The notes: generated by a model from the sequence alone, not told the origin. 64,000 nucleotides of DNA from Saccharomonospora piscinae (GCF_005862235.1 NZ_VCEK01000007.1:130798-194797), one strand, 5' to 3'. Counted from the stretch's first letter, positions 26,199-34,935 are shown. Made by a program: numbers and translations.

Positions 26199-27398
26199 AT
26201 GGCGTACTACCGTCGCGTGGGCGACGTTCCTCCGAAGCGTCACACCCAGCACCGCTCCGAGGGCGGCGGCCTCTACTACGAGGAACTCATGGGCGAGGAG
26301 GGCTTCTCGTCCGACTCCGCGCTGCTCTACCACCGGCACCTCCCCTCGGCGATCGTCGATTCCCGGGTCTGGCAACTGCCCGAGCAGGCGACCACGCCGA
26401 ACCATCCGCTCCGGCCCCGGCATCTGCGATTGCCTGAGCTTTTCCCGGGTGAGGGCTGGCGCGATGCCGACGTCGTCACCGGCCGCAGGCTGGTGCTGGG
26501 TAACGCGGACGTCCGGTTGTCGTACGTGGTCGCCGGGCGGGACTCGCCGCTGTACCGCAACGCGACCGGCGACGAGGTGGTCTACGTCGAGTCCGGAGAG
26601 GCCGTGGTGGAGACGGTCTTCGGCGCCCTGCGGGCGCGGGAGGGCGACTACGTGGTGCTGCCGATGGCGACCACCCACCGTTGGCTGCCGCGTGGCGACC
26701 AACCGCTGCGTGCCTATGCGATCGAGGCCAATAGCCACGTCGGCCCACCCAAGCGGTATCTCTCGCGTTACGGCCAGTTCCTCGAACACTCCCCGTACTG
26801 CGAGCGCGATCTGCACGGTCCCGGCGAGCCGCTCACCGCCGAGGGCACCGACGTGGAAGTGTTGGTGAAGCATCGCACCTCACGCGGTCTGGTGGGCACC
26901 GTGCTGGTGTATCCGCACCACCCGTTCGACGTCGTGGGCTGGGACGGATGCCTCTACCCGTACACGATGAGCATTCACGACTTCGAGCCGATCACCGGCC
27001 GTGTCCATCAGCCGCCTCCCGTGCATCAGGTGTTCGAGGGGCACAACTTCGTGGTGTGCAACTTCGTGCCCCGGAAGGTCGACTATCACCCGTTGTCCAT
27101 CCCGGTGCCGTACTACCACTCCAATGTGGACTCGGATGAGATCATGTTCTACTGCGGAGGCGACTACGAGGCCCGCAAGGGTTCCGGGATCGCACAGGGT
27201 TCGGTGTCGGTGCATCCGGGCGGGTACGCGCACGGGCCGCAGCCCGGGGCGTACGAACGCAGCGTCGGCGTCGACTACTTCGACGAGCTCGCGGTCATGG
27301 TCGACACGTTCCGGCCGCTCGAACTGGGCGAGGGTGGTCTGGCGTGTGAGGACTCCGCGTACGCGTGGACCTGGGCGGGGAGGGGGCCCGCGCAGTGA
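26199..27398 (+). CDS. hmgA: Homogentisate 1,2-dioxygenase
   Basis: 399 residues. It cleaves the ring of homogentisate to maleylacetoacetate in tyrosine/phenylalanine catabolism. Cupin-fold landmarks: EVVYVESGEAVVET, then the iron-site region YYHSNVDSDEIMFY (His, Glu) and a second ligand set HPGGYAHGPQPG (His). NFVPRKVDYHP is also family-diagnostic. The ATG is preceded by GAGGAGG. The stop overlaps the next gene's GTG by 4 bp. Bacterial HmgA proteins are usually 430-450 residues; actinobacterial members of about 390-400 are common. Confidence 0.93.
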   Translation: MAYYRRVGDVPPKRHTQHRSEGGGLYYEELMGEEGFSSDSALLYHRHLPSAIVDSRVWQLPEQATTPNHPLRPRHLRLPELFPGEGWRDADVVTGRRLVLGNADVRLSYVVAGRDSPLYRNATGDEVVYVESGEAVVETVFGALRAREGDYVVLPMATTHRWLPRGDQPLRAYAIEANSHVGPPKRYLSRYGQFLEHSPYCERDLHGPGEPLTAEGTDVEVLVKHRTSRGLVGTVLVYPHHPFDVVGWDGCLYPYTMSIHDFEPITGRVHQPPPVHQVFEGHNFVVCNFVPRKVDYHPLSIPVPYYHSNVDSDEIMFYCGGDYEARKGSGIAQGSVSVHPGGYAHGPQPGAYERSVGVDYFDELAVMVDTFRPLELGEGGLACEDSAYAWTWAGRGPAQ

Positions 27399-28279
27399 AC
27401 GCCACGGAAACCCTGCCTGCCTTCGCGCGGCGATGGTGCGACGACGCCGCGACGTTTCCGCCGGGACTGGCGCCGCTGAGCGACGCGGTGCCGGCCCACG
27501 CGGAGCATCGCCACGCGCCCTACGGCGAGTTGGTGGGCCCGCTGGTGGTGGCGGCCTCGTCACTCGGCGATCTCGCGGCGCTGCTGGCCGACACGGCCCC
27601 GGACACCGCGCTCGACCTGAGTCTGACGTTCCCGGGTGGGCCGCAGGCCGTCCCCGGCGTGGTCGAGCACGCCGCGGAGCTACCCGTGCGGTTGAGCGCG
27701 CTGGAGGTCGCCGTCCCCGACGGGCTGAGCCCCGCCGAGGTGCTGTCCGCGCTCGACCGGGCGGTGGTGCCGTCGAGCGTGGACGTGTTCGTCGAACTAC
27801 CCCGGGACGAGCGCCGGACGCCGTTGCTCACCGCGCTTCCGGGTACTCGTTACCTCGCGAAGTTCCGCACCGGCGGGGTCACCGCCGCGATGCACCCCGG
27901 GCCGGGTGAACTGGCCGACGCGGTGGCCTCCGTCGTGCGGTCGGGGGTGCCGTTCAAGGCCACGGCCGGGCTGCACCACGCCGTGCGGCACACCGATCCC
28001 GCGACCGGGTTCGAGCAACACGGATTCCTCAACCTGCTGCTCGCCACGGTGGGCGCGCTGCGCGGCGCGGACATCGCCGAACTGGCTGCCGTGCTGGCCG
28101 ACACCGACACCGCCTCGGTCGCCGACCGGGTGCGCGCGCTCGACGAGCCCGCTCTGACCGAGGCTAGGGCGGTGTTCCGGTCGTTCGGAACCTGCAGCAT
28201 CACCGATCCCTTGCACGACCTGCTGGCCCTGGGTCTGCTGCCGCCGAGTGTGGCACCCGGGGCGGAGAGGACCGCATGA
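27395..28279 (+). CDS. Unrecognised protein coupled between hmgA and fahA
   Basis: 294 residues, no characterised family recognised. It is soluble, acidic and without a signal sequence. Visible blocks are WCDDAATFPPG near the start, LAKFRTGGVTA, PFKATAGLHHAVRH and HGFLNLLLAT in the C-terminal half; the alternation of strands and helices suggests a TIM-barrel-like or alpha/beta enzyme. The GTG overlaps the hmgA stop and its own stop overlaps the fahA ATG, so it is made stoichiometrically with the two pathway enzymes. The missing step between them is maleylacetoacetate isomerisation; this protein is a candidate, or an accessory factor. The function is inference only. Confidence 0.8.
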   Translation: MNATETLPAFARRWCDDAATFPPGLAPLSDAVPAHAEHRHAPYGELVGPLVVAASSLGDLAALLADTAPDTALDLSLTFPGGPQAVPGVVEHAAELPVRLSALEVAVPDGLSPAEVLSALDRAVVPSSVDVFVELPRDERRTPLLTALPGTRYLAKFRTGGVTAAMHPGPGELADAVASVVRSGVPFKATAGLHHAVRHTDPATGFEQHGFLNLLLATVGALRGADIAELAAVLADTDTASVADRVRALDEPALTEARAVFRSFGTCSITDPLHDLLALGLLPPSVAPGAERTA

Positions 28280-29460
28280 CGAGCATCGACGTTCCCGACG
28301 GTTCCCTGTTCGGGCTCGACAATCTGCCGTACGGGGTCTTCTCCCCTCCCGGTGAGGAGCGCAGGGTGGGTGTCCGCGTGGGTGACCACGTGGTGGACCT
28401 CGCCGCCGCGCTGGGCGACGACGTGTTCGCCAGGCCGACGCTGAACGGCTTCATGGCGCAGGGGCACCGGCGCTGGCGGGAGGTTCGTGATCGCGTCACC
28501 GCCCTGGTGTCGGGATCCGTGCCGGATGCCGCGGTGTTTCCGGTGTCGGGCGTCGAACTCCACCTGCCCGTGACCGTCGGCGACTACGTCGACTTCTATG
28601 CCTCCGAGCACCACGCCAGCAATCTCGGGAGGCTGTTCCGCCCGGACGCCGAACCCCTCCTGCCGAACTGGAAGCACCTGCCGGTGGGCTACCACGGCCG
28701 GGCCGGCACCGTGGTGGTGTCGGGCACCGACGTGGTGCGGCCGTGCGGGCAGCGTAAGGCACCTGACGAGACCCAGCCGACGTTCGGAGAGAGCAGGCGG
28801 CTCGACATCGAGGCCGAGCTGGGCTTCCTCGTCGGATCGGGGTCCGCTCAGGGCAGCCCGGTTCCGGTGGAGCAGTTCCCCGAGCGGGTTTTCGGCGCCG
28901 TCCTGGTCAACGACTGGTCGGCACGCGACATTCAGGCGTGGGAGTACGTTCCGCTGGGACCGTTCCTCGGCAAGAGCTTCGCCACGTCGGTGTCGCCGTG
29001 GGTGGTGCCGATGGACGCCCTGCGTGCCGCACGGGTTTCCACGCCGCCCCAGGAACCACGCCCGCTGCCGTACCTGCGCGAGGCGGACCCGTGGGGACTC
29101 GACATCGACCTGACGGTGGAGTGGAACGGCGAGATCGTGAGCCGCCCGCCGTACCGCGAGATGTACTGGTCGCCGGCTCAGATGCTGGCGCACCTCACCG
29201 TCAACGGTGCCGCCACCCGTACCGGGGACCTGTACGCATCCGGCACCGTCTCGGGGCCGGAGCGGTCGCAGTGTGGCGCGTTCATCGAGCTGACCTGGGG
29301 AGGTCGCGAACCGATCGTGGTGGCGGGCGAGGAACGCACGTTCCTGCGCGACGGTGACGAAGTCGCGCTGTCGGCCACGGCGCCGGGCGCCGCGGGAGGC
29401 CGCATCGGGTTCGGCGAGGTCCGCACACGCATCGCCCCGGCGAACCATCCTGGTCGCTGA
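28276..29460 (+). CDS. fahA: Fumarylacetoacetase
   Basis: 394 residues. It hydrolyses fumarylacetoacetate to fumarate and acetoacetate, the last step of homogentisate catabolism. Typical landmarks: DFYASEHHASNLGRLFRP at the metal/substrate region, PVGYHGRAGT, the metal-binding Glu residues in RLDIEAELGFLVG, then VLVNDWSARDIQAWEYVPLG and GKSFATSVSPWVV. The SH3-like N-terminal domain (YGVFSPPGEERRVGVRVGD) is present. The ATG overlaps the preceding stop (ATGA). No hppD is in the window, so the operon covers only the lower pathway. Confidence 0.94.
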   Translation: MTSIDVPDGSLFGLDNLPYGVFSPPGEERRVGVRVGDHVVDLAAALGDDVFARPTLNGFMAQGHRRWREVRDRVTALVSGSVPDAAVFPVSGVELHLPVTVGDYVDFYASEHHASNLGRLFRPDAEPLLPNWKHLPVGYHGRAGTVVVSGTDVVRPCGQRKAPDETQPTFGESRRLDIEAELGFLVGSGSAQGSPVPVEQFPERVFGAVLVNDWSARDIQAWEYVPLGPFLGKSFATSVSPWVVPMDALRAARVSTPPQEPRPLPYLREADPWGLDIDLTVEWNGEIVSRPPYREMYWSPAQMLAHLTVNGAATRTGDLYASGTVSGPERSQCGAFIELTWGGREPIVVAGEERTFLRDGDEVALSATAPGAAGGRIGFGEVRTRIAPANHPGR

Positions 29461-29571
29461 CCGCCGTTCACCGGCGTGCTCCCGCGTTGTGGGAGGATCG
29501 CAGGCGTGGGCCGAGCGGGTTCGCCCGCGAGCCCGTGCGCGAGCCGGCACCTGGACGAACGGAGAACCGCA

Positions 29572-30309
29572 GTGAAGGCAGAACCCGCTGTGCAGCGTCA
29601 GTTGCTCGACCTGGCGAAGGTCGACGCCGAGCTGAACCGGGTCGCTCACCGCCGCCGGACCCTCCCCGAGCTGGCCGAGATCGAGAACGCGGAAAAGCTC
29701 CTGAGGGAGCGGCGGGACGCACTGGTGGCGGTGCAGACGTCGGCTTCGGACCTCGAACGTGAGGTCGTCAGGCAGGAGCGTGAGGTCGAGTCGGTCCGGG
29801 CACGGGCCGAGCGCGACCGCACCCTGATGCAGTCGGGTTCGGTGTCGGCGAAGCAGCTCACGGACCTGGAGCACGAACTGACGACTCTCGCGCGCAGGCA
29901 GTCGGCGCTGGAGGACGACCAGCTGGAGTTGATGGAGCGCAAGGAGGCCGTCGACACGGACGTGCAGCGCACGGCTGCCGAGGTGGACCGGGCCGAGCGC
30001 GAACTCGCCGACGCGGCGACCCGGCGGGACGAGGCGCTGGCCGATCTCGACACCACCCAGGCCCGCAGGGACGCCGACCGGGAGCGGCTGGTGCCCGCGC
30101 TGCCGGAGAACCTGGTGGCCCTCTACGAGCGCGTGCTGGCGCACAAGGGCATCGGCGCGGCCCTGCTGCGGGCCCGGCGTTGCGGCGCCTGCCAGCTCGA
30201 GCTGGACCGCAGCACGATCGCCGAGATCAAGGCGGCGCCCGAGGACGAGGTCGTGCAGTGTGACAACTGCGGCGCGATCCTCGTGCGCACTCTGGAGTCG
30301 GGGCTGTGA
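29572..30309 (+). CDS. Coiled-coil zinc-ribbon protein (CdsZ/Rv2229c-like)
   Basis: 245 residues. A long coiled coil (about residues 15-175, heptad-rich with many Glu/Arg) is followed by a C4 zinc ribbon, CGACQLEL ... CDNCGAIL. This is the actinobacterial C4-type zinc-ribbon family equivalent to Rv2229c. The role is unsettled; proposed links are to nucleic-acid handling together with Nif3 and RNase HI. GTG 29572 is preceded by GGAGAA. The stop overlaps the RNase HI fusion start by 4 bp. Confidence 0.88.
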   Translation: MKAEPAVQRQLLDLAKVDAELNRVAHRRRTLPELAEIENAEKLLRERRDALVAVQTSASDLEREVVRQEREVESVRARAERDRTLMQSGSVSAKQLTDLEHELTTLARRQSALEDDQLELMERKEAVDTDVQRTAAEVDRAERELADAATRRDEALADLDTTQARRDADRERLVPALPENLVALYERVLAHKGIGAALLRARRCGACQLELDRSTIAEIKAAPEDEVVQCDNCGAILVRTLESGL

Positions 30310-31445
30310 GCCGGCACGTCGTCGTCGAGGCCGACGGCGGCTCGCGCGGTAACCCCGGCCCCGCCGGGTACGGCGCGGTCGTGCGGGATCCCGACGGCGG
30401 AGTGCTCGCCGAACGGCAGGAAGGGCTGGGCGTCGCCACCAACAACGTCGCCGAGTATCGCGGCCTCATCGCCGGGCTGGAGGCCGCGGCGGAGCTGGGG
30501 GCGTCCACAGTGGAAGCGAGGCTGGACTCCAAGCTCGTCGTGGAGCAGCTCAGCGGTCGCTGGAAGATCAAGAATGCGGCACTGCAACCGCTGGCGCTGC
30601 GGGCAAGGGAGGTGGCGGGGCGCTTCGACCGCGTCACCTACACCTGGATTCCGAGAGCGCAGAACGCGCACGCCGACCGGCTGGCCAACGAGGCCATGGA
30701 CGACCAGGCCGGAGTCCGACGACCGGCTCCGGCCGACGACGAGCCCGCCGACCCGGAGGCCGGTGCGGGGGAGCGCGAACCGACGGAGCAGCGTTCGCCG
30801 ACCCGGTGGACGGGAGCGCAGGGCACTCCCACGCGACTGCTGCTGGTGCGGCACGGGCAGACACCGCTGTCGGTCGACCGGCGCTACTCGGGCTCCGGGG
30901 ACGCCGCACTGACCGACCTCGGCACCCGGCAGGCGGAGGCCGTCGCCAAACGCATCGCGGGTTTGGAGCCACCCGAGGGGCCCGTGCATGTGGTGTCCTC
31001 ACCGCTGACGAGGGCGACGCAGACCGCGCGGGTCGTCGCCGACGCACTGGGCGTGCCCGTCGAGACGCACCGAGGTCTGCGGGAGACCGATTTCGGCGAG
31101 TGGGAGGGCCTGACCTTCTCCGAGGCGGCCGAGCGCGATCCCGAGCTGCACCGGCGCTGGCTGCGCAACGCCTCGGTACGTACGCCCGGTGGCGAGAGCT
31201 TCGACGAGGTCCATCGCCGGGTGCGGGCCGCGCTCACCGATGTGGTGGCCCGGTTCGGGGGCGGCACGGTGGTCGTCGTCAGCCACGTGACACCACTGAA
31301 GTCGCTGCTGCGCCTCGGGCTCGACGCGGGACCGGCGCTGCTGTACCGGCTCCATCTCGATCTGGCCTCGCTGTCGGTGGTCGATCTCTACCCGGACGGC
31401 AACGCCTCGGTGTCGCTCGTGAACGACACCTGTCACCTCGCCTGA
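30306..31445 (+). CDS. Bifunctional RNase HI / histidine acid phosphatase
   Basis: 379 residues. The N-terminal domain is RNase HI: VEADGGSRGNPGPAGYG with catalytic Asp10, then a YRGLIAGLEAA Glu region, LDSKLVVEQLSG (Asp) and HADRLANEAMD at the end. A Pro/Glu-rich linker leads to a phosphoglycerate-mutase-like phosphatase with RHGQTPLS (active His) and SPLTRATQTA; the second His is in VVSHVTPLK. The mycobacterial homologue Rv2228c couples RNA/DNA hybrid removal with alpha-ribazole phosphatase (CobC) activity. GTG start; it is directly followed by rnpB. Confidence 0.93.
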   Translation: MSRHVVVEADGGSRGNPGPAGYGAVVRDPDGGVLAERQEGLGVATNNVAEYRGLIAGLEAAAELGASTVEARLDSKLVVEQLSGRWKIKNAALQPLALRAREVAGRFDRVTYTWIPRAQNAHADRLANEAMDDQAGVRRPAPADDEPADPEAGAGEREPTEQRSPTRWTGAQGTPTRLLLVRHGQTPLSVDRRYSGSGDAALTDLGTRQAEAVAKRIAGLEPPEGPVHVVSSPLTRATQTARVVADALGVPVETHRGLRETDFGEWEGLTFSEAAERDPELHRRWLRNASVRTPGGESFDEVHRRVRAALTDVVARFGGGTVVVVSHVTPLKSLLRLGLDAGPALLYRLHLDLASLSVVDLYPDGNASVSLVNDTCHLA

Positions 31446-31478
31446 GTGGCCGATCCGGCCGGGGTAGGCTTGGCGGGT

Positions 31479-31873
31479 GGACGAGTTGGCCGGGCGGCCG
31501 CGGCCGGAGGTGTCTCCGGTCGAGGAAAGTCCGGACTCCACAGGGCAGGGTGGTTGCTAACGGCAACCCGGGGTGACCCGCGGGACAGTGCCACAGAAAA
31601 CAGACCGCCCGGCCACACCGGCCGGGTCAGGGTGAAACGGTGGTGTAAGAGACCACCAGCGTCCCGGGTGACCGGGACGGCTCGGTAAACCCCACCCGGA
31701 GCAAGGCCAAGAGGGAGCCCAGGCTCCTGCGCAGGCGTTCGAGGACGGCCCGTCCGAGTCTGCGGGTAGGCTGCTTGAGCCTGTCGGCGACGGCAGGCCC
31801 AGATGGATGGTCGCCCATCGCCCGCCGCGAGGCGGGCGTGGACAGAATCCGGCTTACAGGCCAACTCGTCCAC
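31479..31873 (+). ncRNA. rnpB: RNase P RNA, bacterial type A
   Basis: The 5' strand of helix P4 and its surroundings read GAGGAAAGTCCGGACTCCAC from about 31523, followed by CACAGAAAACAGACCGCC at about 31591. The 3' side has GGACAGAATCCGGCTTACAG near 31840. The ends GGACGAGTTGGCC (31479) and GGCCAACTCGTCC (31861-31873) pair perfectly to form P1. It is the catalytic RNA for 5' tRNA maturation. It lies 33 bp after the RNase HI gene; boundaries are read from P1 pairing and are good to a few bases. Confidence 0.95.
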
Positions 31874-31903
31874 CTCCACGAGTCCACCTGCACGAGCGGC
31901 CCG

Positions 31904-32737
31904 TCAACGGAGCTGGCGACTGCGCCGTGCCCGCAGGAGGCGGACCACCAGGACCACCAGTGCCACCAGCACCACGCCCAGCACCACGGCGGTGTTCGCC
32001 ACCGAGGCGGTCAGGTCCTGCAGCCACACCTGCCACGCGAACTGGGTGTCCACGCTGGTGAGTCCCCCGAGGTTCGCGGTGCCGTCGGTGAGCAGGAAAA
32101 GCGCGCCGACGCCGATGAACAGCAGGCCCGAGATCAGGCTGGTGGAGTGGGTGCGCAGTGGTCCGATCCGGACGGGACGCCCCCGTAGCCAGTCCTTGCG
32201 GCCGAGATCGAAGCGATCCCAGGCCAGCGCGAGGACGAACAGCGGCGCCGCCATGCCCAGTGCGTACAGCGCCATCAGTGTCCCGCCGTACACCGGTTGC
32301 CCGCCGGTCGCGGAGACGGTGAGCACACTGCCGAGTAGCGGCCCGGAACAGAAACCCGCCAGCGCGTAGACCGCGCCGAGCGCGAACACCGACGCGTTCG
32401 AGGAGATCCTGATGCGCGCGGTGGCGCGTTGCGCCGCGGCCGAGCCGAAGCCGAGTCCGAGGATCATCGCGAGGCCCAGCAGGACGAGGACGGTGCCGCC
32501 GACCAGCGTCGCGATTCCGCGGTACCGCGTGAGCAGGGCGCCGATCGCGCCCACGCCCGCGCCGAGCGGCACGAGGACGACGAACAGTCCGGCGTAGAAG
32601 ACCGTCGTGCGCCAGGCGAGCGTGGAGAGCCGATCGAAGGCGTAGGCGAAAAACGACGGCAGCAGCAGGGCCGAGCAGGGGCTGAGCAGGCTCAGGACGC
32701 CGCCGAGAAAGGCTCCCAGCAGTCCGATCTCGGTCAT
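31904..32737 (-). CDS. ccdA: CcdA/DsbD-type transmembrane thiol-reductant transporter
   Basis: 277 residues, about six to seven membrane helices. The Cys-containing helix LGGVLSLLSPCSALLLPSF holds one redox Cys and LAGFCSGPLLGSV the second, the arrangement of CcdA proteins that carry electrons from cytoplasmic thioredoxin to extracytoplasmic partners. Its ATG overlaps the stop of the DsbA-like gene upstream by 4 bp, so the two are one unit and CcdA probably recycles or reduces partners of that system. The N-terminus (MTEIGLLGAFLGG) is clean; the C-terminal tail is basic. Confidence 0.9.
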   Translation of the reverse strand: MTEIGLLGAFLGGVLSLLSPCSALLLPSFFAYAFDRLSTLAWRTTVFYAGLFVVLVPLGAGVGAIGALLTRYRGIATLVGGTVLVLLGLAMILGLGFGSAAAQRATARIRISSNASVFALGAVYALAGFCSGPLLGSVLTVSATGGQPVYGGTLMALYALGMAAPLFVLALAWDRFDLGRKDWLRGRPVRIGPLRTHSTSLISGLLFIGVGALFLLTDGTANLGGLTSVDTQFAWQVWLQDLTASVANTAVVLGVVLVALVVLVVRLLRARRSRQLR

Positions 32738-33465
32738 GATTCGGCGTCGGCCGCGTCGATCACGGACACGAAGGTGTCGAGTGGCTGGGCGCCGAGGACG
32801 GGCTGCCCGTTGACGATGAACGTCGGCGTGCTCGACACGCCGAGGGCCGCCCCCTCCTGTGCGTCGGCCTCGATGGCGGCGTCGTAGCGGGTCGAGGTCA
32901 GGTCCGCGGAGAAGCGGTCGAGGTCGCCGACTCCGGCCTCGCGGGCGAACTCGCGCAGTGCCTCCGGGGTGAGGTCGGGATGGCCACGGTCGGGCGCGGC
33001 CGCGTAGACGGCCTCGGTGAACTCCCAGAAGCGGTCCTGGTCCGCGGCGGCGCGGCCCGCTCGCGCGGCGGTCAGCGACTGCTCTCCGAAGATGGGGAGG
33101 TCGCGCCACTCCATGCGGAGTACGCCCGTGTCGACGTAGCGCTCGACGAGGGCGGGCGAGATGTCGCGGCTGAACTTCGCGCAGAACGGGCAGCGGTAGT
33201 CCTCGTACATGACCATCGTCACCGGGGCTTGTGGATCACCGAGTGCCATGGGGTCGCCCGGCTCGCGCCGGGGCAGGTCGGCCAGCGGGTCGGCTCCCGC
33301 CGTGGCGTCCGCCGCTTCCTGCCGCGGCTGTTGCGCGCCCGCCGCGGAGTCGTCGTCCGATCCCCCGCCGGCGAGGTAGGCGATCAGTCCCACGGCGACC
33401 ACGACCAGGACGACGACGAGGATCGCGTCCCGCTTGGAGGTGTCCCGTCGCGATGATGCGGACAT
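32734..33465 (-). CDS. Membrane-anchored DsbA-like thiol oxidoreductase
   Basis: 243 residues. One N-terminal membrane helix (ILVVVLVVVAVGLIAYLAGG) and an Asp/Gln/Ala-rich linker lead to a thioredoxin-fold domain with redox motif CPFC (Cys92, Cys95) and the cis-Pro loop SSTPTFIVNGQ. The helical insertion characteristic of DsbA is present. It resembles mycobacterial DsbA-like/MPT53-related and BdbD-type enzymes that oxidise or isomerise exported proteins. It shares a divergent control region with the CPVC membrane protein; a TACTA-N7-TAGTA inverted repeat lies 29 bp before its ATG. Confidence 0.9.
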   Translation of the reverse strand: MSASSRRDTSKRDAILVVVLVVVAVGLIAYLAGGGSDDDSAAGAQQPRQEAADATAGADPLADLPRREPGDPMALGDPQAPVTMVMYEDYRCPFCAKFSRDISPALVERYVDTGVLRMEWRDLPIFGEQSLTAARAGRAAADQDRFWEFTEAVYAAAPDRGHPDLTPEALREFAREAGVGDLDRFSADLTSTRYDAAIEADAQEGAALGVSSTPTFIVNGQPVLGAQPLDTFVSVIDAADAES

Positions 33466-33493
33466 CGGCTCTCCACTCCGCTCGAATCTGAAC

Positions 33494-33510
33494 TACTATC
33501 CTAGATAGTA
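33494..33510. promoter_or_regulatory. Inverted repeat, probable BlaI/MecI-family operator (divergent)
   Basis: TACTATCCTAGATAGTA is a perfect 7-bp inverted repeat with a 3-bp spacer, equivalently TACTA-N7-TAGTA. It stands midway between the dsbA-like gene (minus strand, ATG at 33465) and the CPVC membrane protein (plus strand, GTG at 33536), so a bound repressor would silence both. BlaI/MecI/CopY regulators bind TACA/TACT...TGTA/AGTA dyads, and a BlaI-type gene lies 1.4 kb away. A second copy of the same pattern precedes the lipoprotein gene at 36.6 kb. Confidence 0.7.
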
Positions 33511-33535
33511 AATCAGACTCACGATCGGAGTACCC

Positions 33536-34018
33536 GTGGACACCCTGACGAAGCCGACCGGACGGCGGGCTCGCAGAGCGGCGCGTGCCCTCGCGATGGG
33601 AGCACTCACCCTCGCGGTGGTGGCCGTGCCGACCGACATCATCGACACGCCGCTGTTCTCCAGGGAGATCCCGGTCCGCTGGTGGGAGTACCCGGTCGTG
33701 GCGGCCACCGTCGCCCTCACGGTCGCCTGGTTCGCCATCCAGGGCCCTCCGCCCACCGCGGGTGGATCACGACGGCCGCTGGGCGGCGTGCTGCTCGCCG
33801 TCTTCGCGGTGGGGTGCCCGGTGTGCAACAAGCTCGTGCTCGTCGCGCTGGGTACTTCCGGAGCACTCGGTCTCTGGGCACCTCTGCAGCCGTTCCTCGC
33901 GCTCATCTCGCTGGCGTTGCTCACCGCGGCCGTCGTTCAGCGCCGACGGCGCGGACGGCAGAGCGCCTGCTCCTCGGACGCCTGCGCCGACCCTCAACTC
34001 GCGGCTGCCACGCAGTAG
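33536..34018 (+). CDS. Four-helix membrane protein with CPVC motif
   Basis: 160 residues, probably four membrane helices: about 17-35, 52-69, 82-110 and 119-138. The third carries GCPVCNKLVL with Cys94 and Cys97 separated by two residues, followed by LGTSGAL. The basic Arg-rich start and tail suggest both ends are cytoplasmic. The C-terminus adds a second Cys pair (ACSSDACAD). No named family is recognised. Because it shares a control element with a DsbA-like protein and CcdA, it may be a redox partner (DsbB/VKOR analogue); this is inference. Its end overlaps the convergent M56 gene by 25 bp. Confidence 0.7.
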   Translation: MDTLTKPTGRRARRAARALAMGALTLAVVAVPTDIIDTPLFSREIPVRWWEYPVVAATVALTVAWFAIQGPPPTAGGSRRPLGGVLLAVFAVGCPVCNKLVLVALGTSGALGLWAPLQPFLALISLALLTAAVVQRRRRGRQSACSSDACADPQLAAATQ

Positions 34019-34935
34019 AACGCCACCAGCAGCACGACGGTCGCCACCGCCAGCACCGCGGGAACCGCGGTCAGTGCCGCGCCCACGGCATAGTCGGCGC
34101 GGACCGGCATTCGCGGGGCGAGTGCCCGCCCTTTCTCCAGCCACAACAACCGGGCGTCCACCGCGTCGCGCGACATCGCCAGCGCGGTGTCCGGTGCCTG
34201 CCCGGTCACCACCGCCAGCAACGCCGCCCGCACCGGTTCCGGCCCGTGCCTGCGGGCGGCAGCCGCGTCGGCCGCCAGTTCCACCAGCACCCGCACCGCC
34301 GAGGGAGCCTGCCGGAACAGGGGAACGAAGGGCAACGCCGTGGCGGCGATGTCGGCGGCCAGCACAAGGAGGTGGTGGCGCCCCCGCAGGTGTGCCTGCT
34401 CGTGGGCCAGGACGGCGTCACGCTCGTGCGGGTTCAGCCGGGCGACCCCGCGCGTCGCCACCACGGTGCCCGCTCGCCCGCCGACGCTGTACGCGACGGG
34501 GTCGGGGGATTCGAGCCACAGCACTCGGCCCTCGGCGCGGCCGAGGGAGCGCAGCAGCGTGACGTGGTCCCGCCCGCAGCGTCGGTGGCGGCGGGTCCTG
34601 CCGAGGCCGACAGCGATCGTCCTGACCGTGGCCGCGAGCAGCACGGCGGCGCCGGAGAGCCGTGCCACGTCGGCCCACACCACGTCGCCGTGCGCGACGA
34701 ACACGTTGACGCAACTGCCCGCCATGCCGACGAGGCCGTCGAGGCCGTCGCCGGACGGGAAGGCCAGCAGCAGGCCGGCGATCGGGACGAGCAGGAGGAC
34801 GGCGAGTCCCGAACTCACCCACCCGGCGAGTGCCAGCCCGGGCCGCAGCCGGGGAGTCACTGTCACCCGCAGGTACAGGGGCGCGGCGGCCCCGAGCACG
34901 ACGGCCGCGGCGAGTAACCCGAGCGCGAGTGTCAC
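33994..34935 (-). CDS. M56-family (BlaR1/MecR1-like) membrane zinc peptidase
   Basis: 313 residues with four or five membrane helices. The zinc motif HEQAH is at 178-182, preceded by a VATRGVARLNPHERDAVLAH stretch typical of BlaR/MecR peptidase domains, and the third ligand region VELAADAAAARRHG (Glu) follows. Unlike true BlaR1 it has no penicillin-binding sensor domain, so what it senses is unknown. The GTG start overlaps the stop of the BlaI-type regulator by 4 bp. In such pairs the peptidase inactivates the repressor. Confidence 0.88.
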   Translation of the reverse strand: MTLALGLLAAAVVLGAAAPLYLRVTVTPRLRPGLALAGWVSSGLAVLLLVPIAGLLLAFPSGDGLDGLVGMAGSCVNVFVAHGDVVWADVARLSGAAVLLAATVRTIAVGLGRTRRHRRCGRDHVTLLRSLGRAEGRVLWLESPDPVAYSVGGRAGTVVATRGVARLNPHERDAVLAHEQAHLRGRHHLLVLAADIAATALPFVPLFRQAPSAVRVLVELAADAAAARRHGPEPVRAALLAVVTGQAPDTALAMSRDAVDARLLWLEKGRALAPRMPVRADYAVGAALTAVPAVLAVATVVLLVAFYCVAAAS

